A program made the translations under genes and the position numbers. Shown here in pieces: positions 35,760 through 48,300 of a DNA stretch of 64,000 nucleotides. Each line of letters opens with the position of its first letter. Position 1 is the stretch's first letter. Origin of the DNA: Theobroma cacao (Eukaryota; Streptophyta; Magnoliopsida; Malvales; Malvaceae); NCBI RefSeq assembly GCF_000208745.1, contig NC_030854.1, positions 25,294,822 to 25,358,821 on the forward strand. The letters are read 5' to 3'. The notes beneath the pieces are model-generated. The model searched no databases. It saw only the letters and a program-made list of their open reading frames with translations, and was not told where the DNA came from.

Positions 35760-37580
35760 GTAATATCTATATCAAACAATTGTGGTTGAGAACTTGTTGA
35801 GCTAATTGAGGGTTGCAAATCAATTGGTTTTAAATGGGTGTACAAGACCAAATAAGGTTTCAAAAGAAACATTAGAGGTTTAAAACCAAATTGGTTGCTA
35901 AAGGTTTAATTTAGAGAAAAATAATTGATAATAATGGAACTTTTATTCATGTATTCTACAAGAATTCTTTTTAGAGTAATTATGGCACTAATAACTCATT
36001 ATGATTTAGAGCCACACAAAATGGATGTTAAGATTGTCTTCTTGAATGAGAATCTTGTTAGAAAGGTCTATATGTTGTAACTTAAGTATTTAAAGGGTAT
36101 GGTTAAGATCATCTTTTGTGTAGACTTAAAGTGTATTTATGAGTTTAAACAAGCTTCTCGTCAGTAGTATTTTAAATTTGATGAATTGATAATCTCTTTT
36201 GATTTTGTTAAGAACAAAATAGACTGATACATATTTTTGAAGATTGTGGAACTTTAAAGAAAAATAATTGATAATAATGGAGCTTTTTTTCCTGTATTCT
36301 ACAAAAATGCTTTTTAGAGTAATTATGGCACTAGTAGCTCATTATGATTTAGGGCCGTACAAAATGGATGTTAAGATTGTTTTCTTGAATGAGAATCCTA
36401 TTAGAGAGGTCTATATGTTGTAACTTAAGTGTTTAAAGAGTATAGTTACGATCATCTTTTGTGTAGACTCAAAGTGTATTTATGAGTTCAAACAAGTTTT
36501 TCGTCAGTAGTATCTTAAATTTTATGAATTGATAATCTCTTTTGATTTTGTTGAGAACAAAGTAGATTAATGCATATTTCTGAAAACCGTGGAAGCAAGC
36601 TTATTTTTTTCATCTTGTATGTTGATGATATCTTGGTTGCAAGTAGTGATTTATGCATGTTGCAAGAGACTAAGAAAATTATTATCGAAACAAACATTAA
36701 AGATCTTGGGAAAAACATCCTATGTCATTGGGATTGAAATCCATAAAGATAGATCTCTTCACTTGTTAGGACTTTCAGTGTGCATAAATCGATCGTGTGT
36801 TAGATAGATTTTCTATGCATGAATGAAATAGTGAAGAGATGTTGATTGTTAAAGGTGATAAAATGTACTTGGTGCAATATCTTGACAATGTTGTTGAGGG
36901 GGAATTTATGAAAACGGTGCCATATGGTAATGCAACAAGGAGCTTGATGTATGCACAAGTGTGCACAAGGCCTAACATTACTTTTACAATAGATCTTTTT
37001 AGAAGATAATGATCTAATCTTGATAGAGATCATTATGAAGCTATAAAAAATGTGATGAGATATTTGAAGAGGATTAAGGATTTCATGCTAATTTGTCAAA
37101 AGGCTAAAAGGCTTATGTTGGAAGGTTATACATTTTTATGTTGGCAAGTGTTTAGATGATCGGAAATCAGCATTAGGATGTTTTCTAATATGCTGACACG
37201 TGGTGTAATATCTTGAAAAAGTATAAAGCTAAAACTTGTGGCCTTGTCCACTATATAAGCAAAATTTGCAGCATGTTATGGAATAGCTACACAAGTTGCC
37301 TAGTTGAGAAATCTCATTAAAAAATTATTGATGATTGACTTTATGATAATGTTGCAATAGTTAAGTTCACTAATAACAATGGAGATATCACAAGGGCTAA
37401 GTACAAGGAGATAAATATTTGACAGTTAAAAAATTGGTGAAAGTAGGTGACACTTCAATAAAACATATTACAACTGATAACATGATAACTGATTCTTTAA
37501 TCAAGGGATTGTGCCCTGTCACTTTCAAGAAACATGTTTATGACATGGGTATTATGGAATCTTCTGATGTAATTGGTTAG
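35760..37580 (+). pseudogene. Copia retrotransposon pol remnant (RT and RNase H), with internal duplication
   Basis: Translated fragments read GCKSIGFKWVYKTK (start of the copia RT), ALITHYDLEPHKMDVKIVFLNE, LYVDDILVASSD (RT active site, about 36615-36650), and at the end DDRKSALGCFL plus HITTDNMITDSLIKGL (RNase H and its tail), stopping at 37578-37580. Many stops and frameshifts make it dead. The LTRs were not found. The wording suggests a lineage other than that of the SIRE-like element at 38268-46935. Confidence 0.8.
35914..36600 (+). repeat. 343-bp tandem duplication within the copia RT
   Basis: The sequence starting aaaaataattgataataatgg near 35917 recurs near 36260 and stays highly similar for about 340 bp (including tatatgttgtaacttaagt and cttttgattttgtt). 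The shift is 343 bp. The copies are much more like each other than the surrounding decay would suggest, so the duplication is younger than the element. Confidence 0.85.
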
Positions 37581-38267
37581 TGGGAAATTTTGGCATTGTT
37601 TTATTTTTGTGCTTAATTTTATTTGAACATATCCTTGTGATATATTTAAATGGTGTTAACAGATAAACGTTAAATGTTTAAAATACCTTTTTTCTTTCTC
37701 CACTTTTTTCCTCCCCTTCAAAATAGCTAGCAGCACTCCTTTACACCGACTGGCCACTTCACGGTTGGATATGGCACTCCTCGGCTAGATATGGCGACGT
37801 CGAGGAATGTTGACAAACGCAAGGGAGCGCCAGATCCAACGTTCCTACAGTTGGATCTAGTAGGGGAACGTTCAATTCCATGTTCCTATGGCTAGATTCG
37901 ATTGGGGAATGTTTGATTGATGCTTGCCATGTCGTCCATTGTAGTTGTCCATGGTGGAGAAAATTTAGTGAGAAAGAAAGAGAAAGCTTAGGTAAAGATA
38001 GAAAAAAATTGTATTTTATATAGTGGTAATTTTAAAATTAATGAAAGTTAAAATCCTAAAACTATTGCCATATCAAAAAAGTAATTGAAACATTGATGGT
38101 GGGCTAACGATATAACTTATATGTCTAGCAAAAGATATTCTTTTTGAGTAGACTATTCATTTCGAATATTAATAGACCCGCATATAATTATGACAAAAAC
38201 TTAGAAGGTTAGGGCATTTTACCTTATATTTTATGATATAATAAAGTATATTATATTCCAATAATAT
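37581..38267. other. Gap between the two copia elements
   Basis: No gene is seen. A locally GC-richer patch at 37730-37930 contains repeated 'ttggatctagt/ggaacgttc' phrases (gttggata, gttggatc, gctagatt variants). Confidence 0.4.
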
Positions 38268-38962
38268 TGTTGAAGGAAAAGAAGCCCTAATCAATTAAAG
38301 AAAGAATTAACCAATTAAAGGAAGATTACTAGTTCGATAAGTTTGAAAACAAAATGTTTTTAATCAATTAGAGTGTCCTTTAACTAGTTAACTAGTGAAA
38401 AAAGCTACCAGATAGTGCTAGTCAAATAAAGCTTAATCGATTAAAGCTTGCCTTTAAACAATAATGGAACATTGTCTGCTTATTTGAATTTCAATGCTAA
38501 AAGACAAAATAACTGCTAAAAAGGCCTCAAATTTTCTGACAACGGCTAAAAACTATCTCCAACAGAAAAATCTGAGTTTCCAAGTATAAAAGGAAACTCC
38601 AACGGTCAAAGTTTTCTTCTTATTTCTTGGTTGGTTAAAGTGTGGGAAGCATTCTAAGATTTATTATAAGGGATTAGAGCTTGGGTTAACAACTCATCTT
38701 GTAAAAACTTGGTGAAAGTTGTTAATTCTACTGGTTTAGTGAAGTTAGGTTAAAAATTCTTCATTGAGAGATCAAGATAGTGGATGTAGGTCAAGGGGAC
38801 CAAATCATTATAAACACTTGTGTTTTGTCCACTTCTCTCAACTTTTCCTTACTTCTTGTCTCTTAATTTTAACAAGTTTTAAACCCTTTATCTTATTTAA
38901 TAAAGAGCTCTTCAAGCACAAAAAGTTACCTTTAAAATTTTTAGTGTTATTCACCCTCCCTA
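38268..38962 (+). repeat. 5' LTR of the SIRE-like element
   Basis: It begins TGTTGAAGGAAAAGAAGCCC and includes repeated 'taatcaattaaag' and 'aactagtt' phrases. It contains 'ccaaatcattataaacacttg' at about 38800-38820 (an R-region-like block). The end is near ttcaccctcc; the primer-binding site is not recognisable. Confidence 0.65.
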
Positions 38963-39005
38963 ACACCCTTAAAATTAAGGCTTAACATCTTTAAGGGAAA
39001 TCTAA

Positions 39006-42000
39006 ATGGCTATGCAAAAGTTTGTTGTTGTTGAGGATTAATCCACAAATAAGCCTTTTCGATTTGATGGATCAAATTATGCTTATTGGAGCACTAAAAC
39101 GTCATTTATATTAGAGTTCTTGATTATGAAATGTGAGATGTAACTACAGAATGACCTTATATTCTCACCTCACCTAGTTTTGTCATGAGAGAGAAAATTC
39201 TCAAACCAAGGGTAGAGTGGACTGAAGCTGAAGTAAAAAAAGTTCAAATCAATTTTAAAACTATTAACACTTTCCATTGTGCATTGACTCCCATTGAATT
39301 CAATAAAATCTCTAGCTTTATCACAATCAAGAAAATTTGGAAAAACCTTAGAGTCATTCGTGAAGGGACTTCTCAAGTTAAAGAGTCTAAAATTGTTTTA
39401 CTCACCCATAACTATAAACTGTTCAAAATGAAACTGGGTGAAGACATCTCTATCATGTTTGATAGGTTTACCAACATTACAAACAAGTTCAATCAGTTTG
39501 GCAAAACCATCTCTGAACATGAGTTAGTTAAGAGGTTGCTTAAATGCCTCTCAAAAAGCTAAAAACCTAAATTCATTGCCATCTGAGAGGCTAAAGATCT
39601 TAATAAAGTTACTCTTGATGAAATCTAGTGCTCACTCTTCACACATGAACTTGAAATGAAAGAAAAAGAAGAAGAGTAGGAAAAAAAAGAAGCTAAAGAG
39701 AAAACGAAAAATCGTACTTTAAAGATCAGCACACTTGAGGAAGAACTAGAAAATCTATCAAGTGATGATGATGAAGAGTTAGCCATGATAGCTAGAAGAT
39801 TCAAAAAGCTCATGGGACAAAAGGTAGAAGGATTGGACGAAATAATTATAAGAATGATCAAGGTTCTTCATGGAAAAATAAGCACAAGGGTGATCTCAAC
39901 AAAAAGGATGAAATGGTTTGCTTCGAATGTAAAAAATTTGGTCATTTCAAATCCGAATTCCTACTCGTCAAGGAAAAATCTTTAAAGAAAATGAAGAAAC
40001 CAAAAAGAGCAATGGTGGCAGCAACATGGTCTAACGATGATTCTTCAAGCTTAGAGAAAGAAAAAGAAAAATTGAAAAAAAAGAGCAAATTTCTGCCTAA
40101 TGGCAAAAGAAGAAAAATTTGAGGTAACATTTAACTCTTGTTATATTTCTTATGATGAACTTCAAGATGAGTATGATTGCTTATATGCTGAATTTGAAAG
40201 GCTTGCATTGAAATTTAAAACAATAAGGAACAAAGCCATAACATTGATAATTCTATTTTATAGAATTATTTTAGTCCAATTTTGTATTAAATATTTGCTA
40301 AGTCTTTAATTTTCAATTATAATTTAGTTATTTTTAGTTGTTTTTATAATTAGTTTAGTTTTAAATGAGTTATTTTAATTTTATGTTTATTTTCTTTAAT
40401 TTGGTTATTATTTATTAGTTTTTATGTTTTTTGTAACAATTAAAAGAATTATGCTTAGTTTTGGAAAGTAAGGTGTTGACAGACATAGAGTATGCTTGCA
40501 TATGTGTTAGTATTTTGACCATAACTCATGCTATTAAACTCCAAATAATGCGATTCTTAGACCATTGGAAAGTTAAAAGATAGAGCCACAACTTTCATGA
40601 GATCACTTTGCCCAGTTCTACTTTGAAGATAGAAAAAATCACTTCAGAAAATGGCTGGGTGTACTGTTGCGAAAATTTCAATTTTAAGGTTGACAATTGA
40701 TGTTTGGGCCTTATTACAATTTTAAGCCCGATAGTTAGAATTAGTAGGTTAATTTAGGGAATTGTGGGTTAAGATTTTTTTAATGTAAATGGTATGTTTT
40801 AGGAGAAATTAGGTTAGACTACCTTTGGAGATTTAAGAAGTCAAAAGTTGAGGCAAAAACTTGAGAAACAAGCTGCAATTAATCGTTTTGTTTTTTTTCT
40901 TAGCTTTTATTTTTCTTGTTACTCTCAGTGGTTGAAATTTCTATAATGTTAATTGTTTTTGCAATTATGCATAGCTAAACTATTTTTCTAGGATTGCAGT
41001 TGAACTCATATGTAATCTAAATTTTTAATCTATTTCTTGCTTATCTTTAATGGGATTGGAATAGTTTATTTCAATTTGTTCTTAATGCTTTTCATTGCCT
41101 GATCACCAATTAAATTGATTTAGGAACCTAAACAAACTTAAAAAAAAGAGTTTAGTGTAGACTAAAATTGGATAGCATATGATCATATTAGTTGATTTGC
41201 GTATAGGATAGGTATATACCTATAGGCCTTATGTAACCAGATTAGAGTTTGAACTTAATGAGTCTATTTTAATTTCAATTCACATAGAGATATAGTTTTT
41301 TGATTAAAATATATATTTTTATAAGATAAGTCGGGAGACTTTTATAAATAATTGAGGACTCTAGGTTACCAATTCAACCCAATGAAATAAGTTAAGGAAG
41401 AGAGGTAAGATTTAGATGAAGTGTGAGGGATATTGTAATCCTAGGCTTGTTTGATTTGCTTTTTACCCAATTATCTTGTTGCTTTAATTTTTAATTAAAT
41501 TAGTTTTAGTTGAGTAATTTTTAGTTTAATTAGAATTTATATTTTAATTATTTGAATAAAACTAAATTGTTCTAAATTTAATACTTAGTAAAATTTTATA
41601 TCAATTCTCTGTGAGATCGATATTCTACTTGCTTATATACTATCTATTTGATACGTATACTTGCATAGTAGAATTTTAACTAACAAGTATTGGATGATGA
41701 ACTAGAAACAATTAAGCATGATTTTAATTTTGCTTTTGATCAAAGGAATGTGCTTCAAATTGAACTTGAACATTCCAAAACAGATTTTGAACTCTTGAAA
41801 TTGGAAGTAGAGAGCAAAAATATAGCCTTAGAAAAGGTAATGGTTGAAAATGTTGCTTTCAAAGCTTCAATGAAAGAGAGCTCAAAATTGAAATTGAAAA
41901 ATGAAGAGAGCCCAAAAGGCATTACAATTTTTAGAAAGAGAAGTAATGCATCCTCACGTCATTGCTATGTATGTGGCAAGAAAAGTCATTTCTCTTATGA

Positions 42001-42121
42001 TTGCTATCATAATGGAAGTAACCTTCCCAAAACCAAATTGGTTTGGGTGCCTAAAAGATCTCATGTGCTTGTTAACCCCCCAGGGCCCATCAAAGTATGG
42101 GTACCTCTAAAGAAAAATTAA
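39006..42121 (+). pseudogene. Copia gag of the SIRE-like element, interrupted
   Basis: The start MAMQKFVVVED is followed by a stop, then RFDGSNYAYW, a phrase typical of copia gag (DUF4219/UBN2). The first part runs on as EWTEAEVKKVQINFKT...SEHELVKRLLKCL. One zinc knuckle reads CFECKKFGHFKSEF, where the last Cys is replaced by Phe. After the inserted LTR the frame resumes at about 41690 with a Lys/Glu-rich coiled-coil-like stretch and a second, intact knuckle CYVCGKKSHFSYDC (about 41965-42006). It is non-functional because of the insertion and stops. Confidence 0.8.
40240..41685 (+). mobile_element. Solo LTR (gypsy-like) inserted in copia gag
   Basis: Gag similarity stops near 40245 and resumes near 41686. 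The insert starts tgataattctattttataga, a short terminal hairpin seen in many plant gypsy LTRs. It ends after 'gatacgtatacttgcatagt' and taactaaca. There are no coding domains. An exact target duplication could not be fixed; 'aaca' near both edges is a candidate. Confidence 0.6.
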
Positions 42122-42139
42122 AAATTATTTTATAGGTTG

Positions 42140-45100
42140 AGTAAGAGTAAAAGGATTAATGTTTTGAAACTCAACCAAAAGAAAGGCAGCCTTAGTATTT
42201 GGATATGGGCTGCTTAAGACACGTGACTAGCAATGGGAAATTGTTTACAAAGCTTGATAGGAAGAAGAGTGGTATTGTTTCCTTTGGTGATGACTCCAAA
42301 AGTGTTATCTAAGGAATTGGAACCATTGGTAACACTTCTCAAACTCAAATTAAGCATGTTTTATTTGTTAAAAGTATAAGACATAACTTACTAAGTATTA
42401 GTCAGTTTTGTGATAAAGACTTTAGAGTTTGCTTTGGTTCTCATGGATGTCAAGTAATTGATGTTGACACTAACAAAGTTGCATTTATTGGAAAAAAAAT
42501 TAAGAACATGTATGTTATCTTTCTTGATGAAATTGAGCCTAGTAGTGAATCATGTCTTATAGCCAAAGATGTATGTGATAGTTGGTTGTGGCATAGAAGA
42601 TTAGGATATACTAACATGCACATTATTTCAAAACTCTTAACAAAGGACCTAATTACTGGACTTCCAAAGATATCTTTTGAAAATAACAAGGTTTGTGATG
42701 CATGTCAATTTGAGAAACAAGTTAAAAGTTCATTTAAATCTAAGAAAATAATCTCAACTACTAGATCACTTGAATTATTACATGTTGACTTGTTTGGACC
42801 AATTATTGTTACTAGTCTAGGAGGCAAGTCATATGGCTTTATTATTGTAGATGATTACTTGAGATATACATGGGTATACTTTCTTACTCATAAAGATGAT
42901 GCATTGCCTACTTTTGTTAAACATTGTAAAAGAGTGCAAAATGAGAAAGGGCTTACCATTGTTATTGTTAGAAGTGACCATGGTAGTGAGTTTAAAAGTG
43001 ATGATTTTGAAATCTTTTGCAATGAGAATGGTTTTGATCATATACTCTCAGCTCTTAAAACTCTATAACAAATGGAGTTGTTAAAACAAAAAAAATAGGA
43101 CTTTAAAAGAAAAGTAAGAACAATGCTATATAAAAACAATTTACTAAAATATTTTTGGGCTGAAGTTGTGAACACAGTCGTTTGCATTTTGAATAGAGTT
43201 TTCATTAGAGTCATAATTTCTAAAACCCCTTAAAGGAAGAAAACCAAACATTTCACATTTAAGGAGTTTTGGGTGCAAATGCTTTGTTTTAAATAATGAA
43301 AAATATACCTTAAGAAAGTTTGATGCTAGGAGTGATGAAGCTATTTTCTTAGGTTATGAATTAAACTTTAAAGCAATAAAGTGTTTAACAAAAGAACTTT
43401 AGTCATAAAAGAGTCAATTCATATTGTTTTTTATGATGCTAATGCTGCACAAAGAAAGGTAGTATTTGATGATGATGTAGATTATATTGAGAAGAAAATG
43501 GAAAAAATGATCTTGGACAGCAAAAAAGATGATGGAGAGAACTCAAAGGAGAAAGATGGAGAAGAACCACCTCTAGAAGATTTGCAAAGAGTTGAAAATC
43601 AATACAATGATCTACCTAGAAGCTGGAGATTTGTAAGAAATCATCCTCAAGAACAAATTATTGGTGATCCCTCGCAAGGTGTCAAAACTAGAAAGGACTA
43701 AGGGAAACTTGTGAATATCTGGCATTCATTTCATAAGTGGAACCAAAGAACTTTGAGGAAATCGAAAAGGAAGAGAGTTAGATTATTGCTATGCAAGAAA
43801 AACTTCTTCAATTTGAAAGGAACAAAATTTGGACCTTAGTTCCAAGAACAACTAACCATCTAATTTTTGGTACAAAATGGGCATTTAAAAACAAGTTGGA
43901 TGAACAGGGAAATGTGGTAAGAAACAAAGCAAGGCTAGTTACTCAAGACTACAATCAAGAAGAAGGTATTAATTATGATGAAACTTTTGCTCTTGTAGCT
44001 AGATTAGAAGCAATTTGACTTTTGCTTGCCTATGCTTGTTTCATGAATTTTAAATTGTTTCAAATTGATGTCAAAAGTGCATTTCTAAATGGCTTTATAT
44101 ACGAAAAAGTGTATGTTGAATAGCCTTTTGGTTTTGAAGATTTTGAAAAAATTGATCATGTCTATATATTGTATAAAGCTTTATATAGATTGAAACAAGT
44201 TCCTAGAGCTTGGTATGAAAGACTTTCAAAATTTTTAATTGAAAAAGAAATACTTTAAGGGAAATGTAGATAATACTCTTTTCATAAAAAAGATAAAAAT
44301 GATTTGATTTTGGTTCAAATATATTTTGATGATATAGTATTTGGTGCTACTAATGAAAATTTGTATGAGAATTTTACTAAGAAAATGCAGGGTGAATTTG
44401 AAATGAGCATGATAGGAGAGCTAAAATTCTTCCTTGGTCTATAAATCAACCAATGCAAGGATGAAATATTCATCAACCAAGAAAAACACACTAAGGAAAT
44501 GCTGAAAAAATTTGGTGTGACTGAAATCAATAAGAACTCGTATGAGTCCTTCCACAAAGCTTGACAAAGATGATAAAGGAAAAAATGTGAACCAATAACT
44601 CTATAGAGATATGATTGACTCACTTCTTTATTTAACTAGAAGTAGACCTAATATTTTGTTTAGTGTTTATCTATGTGCAAGATTCCAATCATGTTCCAAA
44701 GAATCACATTTGACTGCGGTGAAGAGGATTTTTAGATATCTTTTGAATACTTAAGGCTTAGGACTATGGTATCCAAAAGATCATCTTTTAATATTCTTGG
44801 CTATTTTGATATTGATTTTGTTGATAGCAAAACTGATTGGAAAAGCACTAGTGGCACTTTTCAATTTCTTGGAAACATGCTTGTGTCTTGGTCTTGCCAA
44901 AAACAAAAGTCGATTGCTCTTTCAACTGCTTAAGCTGAATATATTTCACTAGGTTGTTGTTGTGCACAAATATTATGGATTAGGCAACAACTAAATTATT
45001 TTGGCATGTCCATGCATAATGTTCTTATCTTCTGTTACAATACTAGTGCCATAAACATCTTTAAAACAATTCTATTCAACACTTTAGGACCAAGCACATA

Positions 45101-45229
45101 GAAATTAGACATCATTTCATTAGAGATACCCTGCATCAATTAGTCGATATTTTCACAAAACTATTGGGTGAAGATCAATTTTGTACAATTAGGAGAGACT
45201 TAGAAATGATTAATGCTAATGAATTTTGA
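42140..45229 (+). pseudogene. Copia pol of the SIRE-like element (protease, integrase, RT, RNase H)
   Basis: Protease: YLDMGCLRHVT at about 42200, where the usual DSG has become DMG. Integrase: WHRRLGYTNM (second zinc His changed to Tyr) and CDACQFEKQ, then a core with HVDLFGP and RSDHGSEF...CNENGF (D, D and E visible). RT: IWTLVPRTTNH, KWAFKNKLDEQGNVVRNKARLV, QIDVKSAFLNG, and active site YFDDIVFG (about 44322-44345). RNase H: DWKSTSGTFQFLGN, ALSTA, EYISLGCC, then [13 protein letters not shown] ending at 45229. At least eight stops and several frameshifts make it inactive. Confidence 0.85.
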
Positions 45230-45805
45230 TTAAGTTGAATTGAACATGTTTTTGATGAAATATTGTGTGATGTTTGATTTCATTTGTTGTTTTAAATTGA
45301 TTAGAAAATATTCCACTTAGTTAAAGAGACCTTAGAAGGAAGGTAAGACCTGCATTGATTAGTTAAGCCTTCTTTAATCAATTAAAGCAATTTCATGTTA
45401 AAGTGGTAGGCCTAAGTCAATGAGGTGTTAATTAGTTAAAAATTCCCTTAACCAGTAAAAGCAATTCTAGTCATTAAAAGCATCTCAAGTCAATAGCACT
45501 TTAATTAGTTAAAGCTTGCTCTAATCGATTAAAGTACTTTAAATGATGAGAAAATTGTCATGCGAAAATCTCTAAAAAATTAAAAAAAATGAGGAGTGGG
45601 AGGTACAGGAAAACCACCCACTTAAAACATGAGTTAATCGATTGCAAGACCTCAACTCAAAACTCTTCAACTTCATAAAAAAGAAAAACCCACAATCTAG
45701 AGAATAAAAACTTCAAACACCCAGATTTCCTCTAAAATCTGTCCTCTTTCTTTTAAGTTCTAAGTTAATAGGAGAAACCCTAAGCCTCCAAATTCGACGA
45801 AATCA

Positions 45806-46660
45806 ATGGCCAAAACGTCACTTTCTAGCAAAGTTACTGACAAGGGAAAAGAAAAGAGACTAGTTGAGGATTCGTCTATTGCAATACCCAAGAAAAGGGG
45901 TAAAATGGTTCTAGATTTGTTAGCTGAAATGAAAAGGGAAGGCCAAAAGAAAATGGCCCCAAAGACAAAAGAAGCTACTGCAACAGAAGGCATTTCCATT
46001 AAAAAAGTAAGCCTTCAACCTCACGATTTAGGGACCAAGCATATGATGATAGGCATAGGAAAATAGAAAATGCCACTATATCATGCGAAAATTTGTTGAT
46101 TGGGGAAGTTTTGATGAAACCCCTTTGGTTAAAACAAACTTATCTAGGTTCTTTGATGAGCTTAAAATTAAGGGTCTAAGTACTTTTAGAGATAAGTATT
46201 ATAGCCCTACCCTTGTTAAGGAATTTTACTCTAGCATTGCCTAAATAAAAATGAGATGGAAAATCCTAATGATTTTGAAGAGTATGGGCTGAATGTGTTA
46301 TTGAGTGAAAAATAATTTAAAGTCACTCTTACTGATATTCGAAAGTTGCTAAAAACAGAGCATTAAGTGGGAGAATTCTCAATTCGCCCAAACTATGACC
46401 TTTCACCCATGCGACGGATAATCACAGGAAAAAAAGAAAAATACCCCTAAAAAAGTTATGCAAGTGATATAAAAAATGCACAGATGAAGACCTTTCATTA
46501 TTTCCTAGCTTTCACATAGCATGGAAGGAGCAATAGTTTCAGTTATGTTAGCTTTTTGTATATATGGTTGATGGAATCTGCAACACATGAAATTCATTTG
46601 AATGTAGCACGATATATGATAGAAAGTGATAACTCTCTAATATAGAGTTATTTGAGCTTA
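45806..46660 (+). pseudogene. Extra 3' ORF of the SIRE-like element (putative plant transposon protein domain)
   Basis: The start codon at 45806 gives MAKTSLSSKVTDKGKEKR, a Lys-rich 86-codon frame. After the first stop the translation continues with YYSPTLVKEFYSSIA, SYVSFLYIWLMES and HEIHLNVARYMIESDNS, all phrases of the 'putative plant transposon protein' domain often found 3' of pol in plant retrotransposons. Its function is unknown; this copy has several stops and shifts. Confidence 0.6.
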
Positions 46661-46880
46661 ATTTGATAATAATTTAGCTTAGTTCTTGTAGTAATGCATA
46701 GAAATTAATAGATTTTATTTAATTATTTTAAATTAGTTATTTTAGGTGAGTCAATCTAATCATGGTTAATTTATACTTAATTTGGTGTTAATGTGGATAA
46801 GATAGGTTGTTATTAATTTATTTGTGCTTTTGTAGGTGTTTGAAAAAAGAAATTTAGTAAAAGAAAGAGAGCAATTTCTC
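46630..46880 (+). mobile_element. Fragment of another gypsy-like LTR
   Basis: It starts tgataactctctaatataga, with the same TGATAA-hairpin start as the solo LTR at 40240, and has the phrase 'gcttttgtaggtgtttg'. It lies between the 3' ORF and the tiny 3' LTR piece of the SIRE-like element, so it probably inserted there and deleted neighbouring sequence. Confidence 0.45.
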
Positions 46881-46935
46881 GGTGTAGACTTACCTTCAAA
46901 ATTTTTGGTGCTATTCAATCTTCCTTAGCATTTCA

Positions 46936-48300
46936 TTGGAACCAACAAATATATGTGCACTTATTAGTGTAAGTTTACACTAAAAAAACCTTAAATCCTA
47001 TGATATATATATAAGAAAGGCTAAACTTCTCTCATGTCGACAAAAAACATTAAGAATCTTACCCACAAGAGAGTTGTCAATTGAGAAGAAAGATCCTAAT
47101 TACACTAAATCTCAACAATTAATGAAGTTAATAAATTTTCGTTGTCAAATCATTTGTTAAGAATCAAATATGATTTATATTTTAAATTTCAATTGTAATA
47201 AATAGATATTGAGTTAGTATAAATGATTACGCATAAAGTTCAACACTATATCCTATTGTTATAATGACTTTGATTCGAAACTTGACCAAACGTCCAAGTT
47301 TGGACCAGAGTCGAACAAATTGCAATGTGACATTGAGCATGATTTTGAGACATCAGTGAACGGATTTGATGTATTGGTTGATCCCAGCAAACTGTTATCC
47401 TCTTCCAAGGGTCTAATTGTACTGGTCATGGTTGTTAAGATTTCATTTGTAGATAACTTCAAGTCAACGTAAAATCATCATTAGCAATGTTTCTTTTCGG
47501 CATAATACTCCGTTAAACTGTCCATGAAAATGTAAGTAAGTTTTTATTTATATTGAGTTCAATCACATTATCATATTTTTGTTTTGGATCAAATAGATTT
47601 TTATGACTAGTCATTAATTAATTGTCATTACTCAAAATATAACTTTTTATTTTTTATATCACGTGATGTTAACGTGAATAGTAAAAATATCACGTGAACA
47701 TGTTATTATGTCATGTTAACGTATAACATTATCGTTGACTATAATATGTCAACATATCACATTAATACCATGTGTCATAAAATGATTAATCAACTGTTAT
47801 TTATAAAAACCTATTTACTTCGAAATAAAAAAAACACAGATTGATTAAATATAATAAAAGAATAAAAATTTATTTAAATTTTATTAAACAGTTCAATAAG
47901 TTTTTAAATATTACATGCTTTAGTTTCTCTCGTATATACTATACGCACTATAATATACTTTTGTCTTATTCCTTTGAAAAATTCTTTGATTGTTTGAATT
48001 CTTCAGAACAGTAAATTTTGCATTATTTTAACCTGACCTTAAGTTTAAGGGAAGTTTGGTCTATGGTCTTTTTTTCTCTTGAGCAAGCATGAAAGTAAGA
48101 TGCCTAGAATGAATAATTGTTCTAGGTAGGCGTTGATACCGCTCGCAGAAAACCAGCGTGGCGTTTAGTGGAAGTTAAACTATAACATCCTGGCTGGTTT
48201 GTTTCGGCAGACTTGGGCTAAAAAAGCTTCATAAGACTTGATTTGGTAAAGAGTCCTGAAATCCAGATGATCAAGCACAACAGTATATCCTTCAAATAGA
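46936..48300. other. Intergenic region
   Basis: No supported gene. It includes the second copy of the dispersed repeat (47530-47930). Confidence 0.4.
47530..47930 (+). repeat. Dispersed non-coding repeat, copy 2
   Basis: It is similar to 8640-9040 in the same orientation, with shared phrases 'ggatcaaatagatttttatg', 'gtgaatagtaaaaatatcac', 'catgtgtcataaaatga' and 'aaaagaataaaaatttattt'. It is AT-rich and non-coding. Confidence 0.55.

Larger units (their letters stand above)
38268..46935 (+). mobile_element. SIRE/Maximus-like Ty1/copia retrotransposon, degenerate
   Basis: The order is 5' LTR (from TGTTGAAGG at 38268 to about 38960), gag, protease, integrase, RT, RNase H, then an additional 3' ORF. 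This gag-pol layout and the extra ORF are typical of the SIRE/Maximus lineage. A short piece at about 46889-46925 (ttaccttcaaaatttttggt) matches the end of the 5' LTR at 38926-38962, so only the last part of the 3' LTR remains. A solo LTR of another family interrupts gag at about 40240-41685. Confidence 0.8.
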
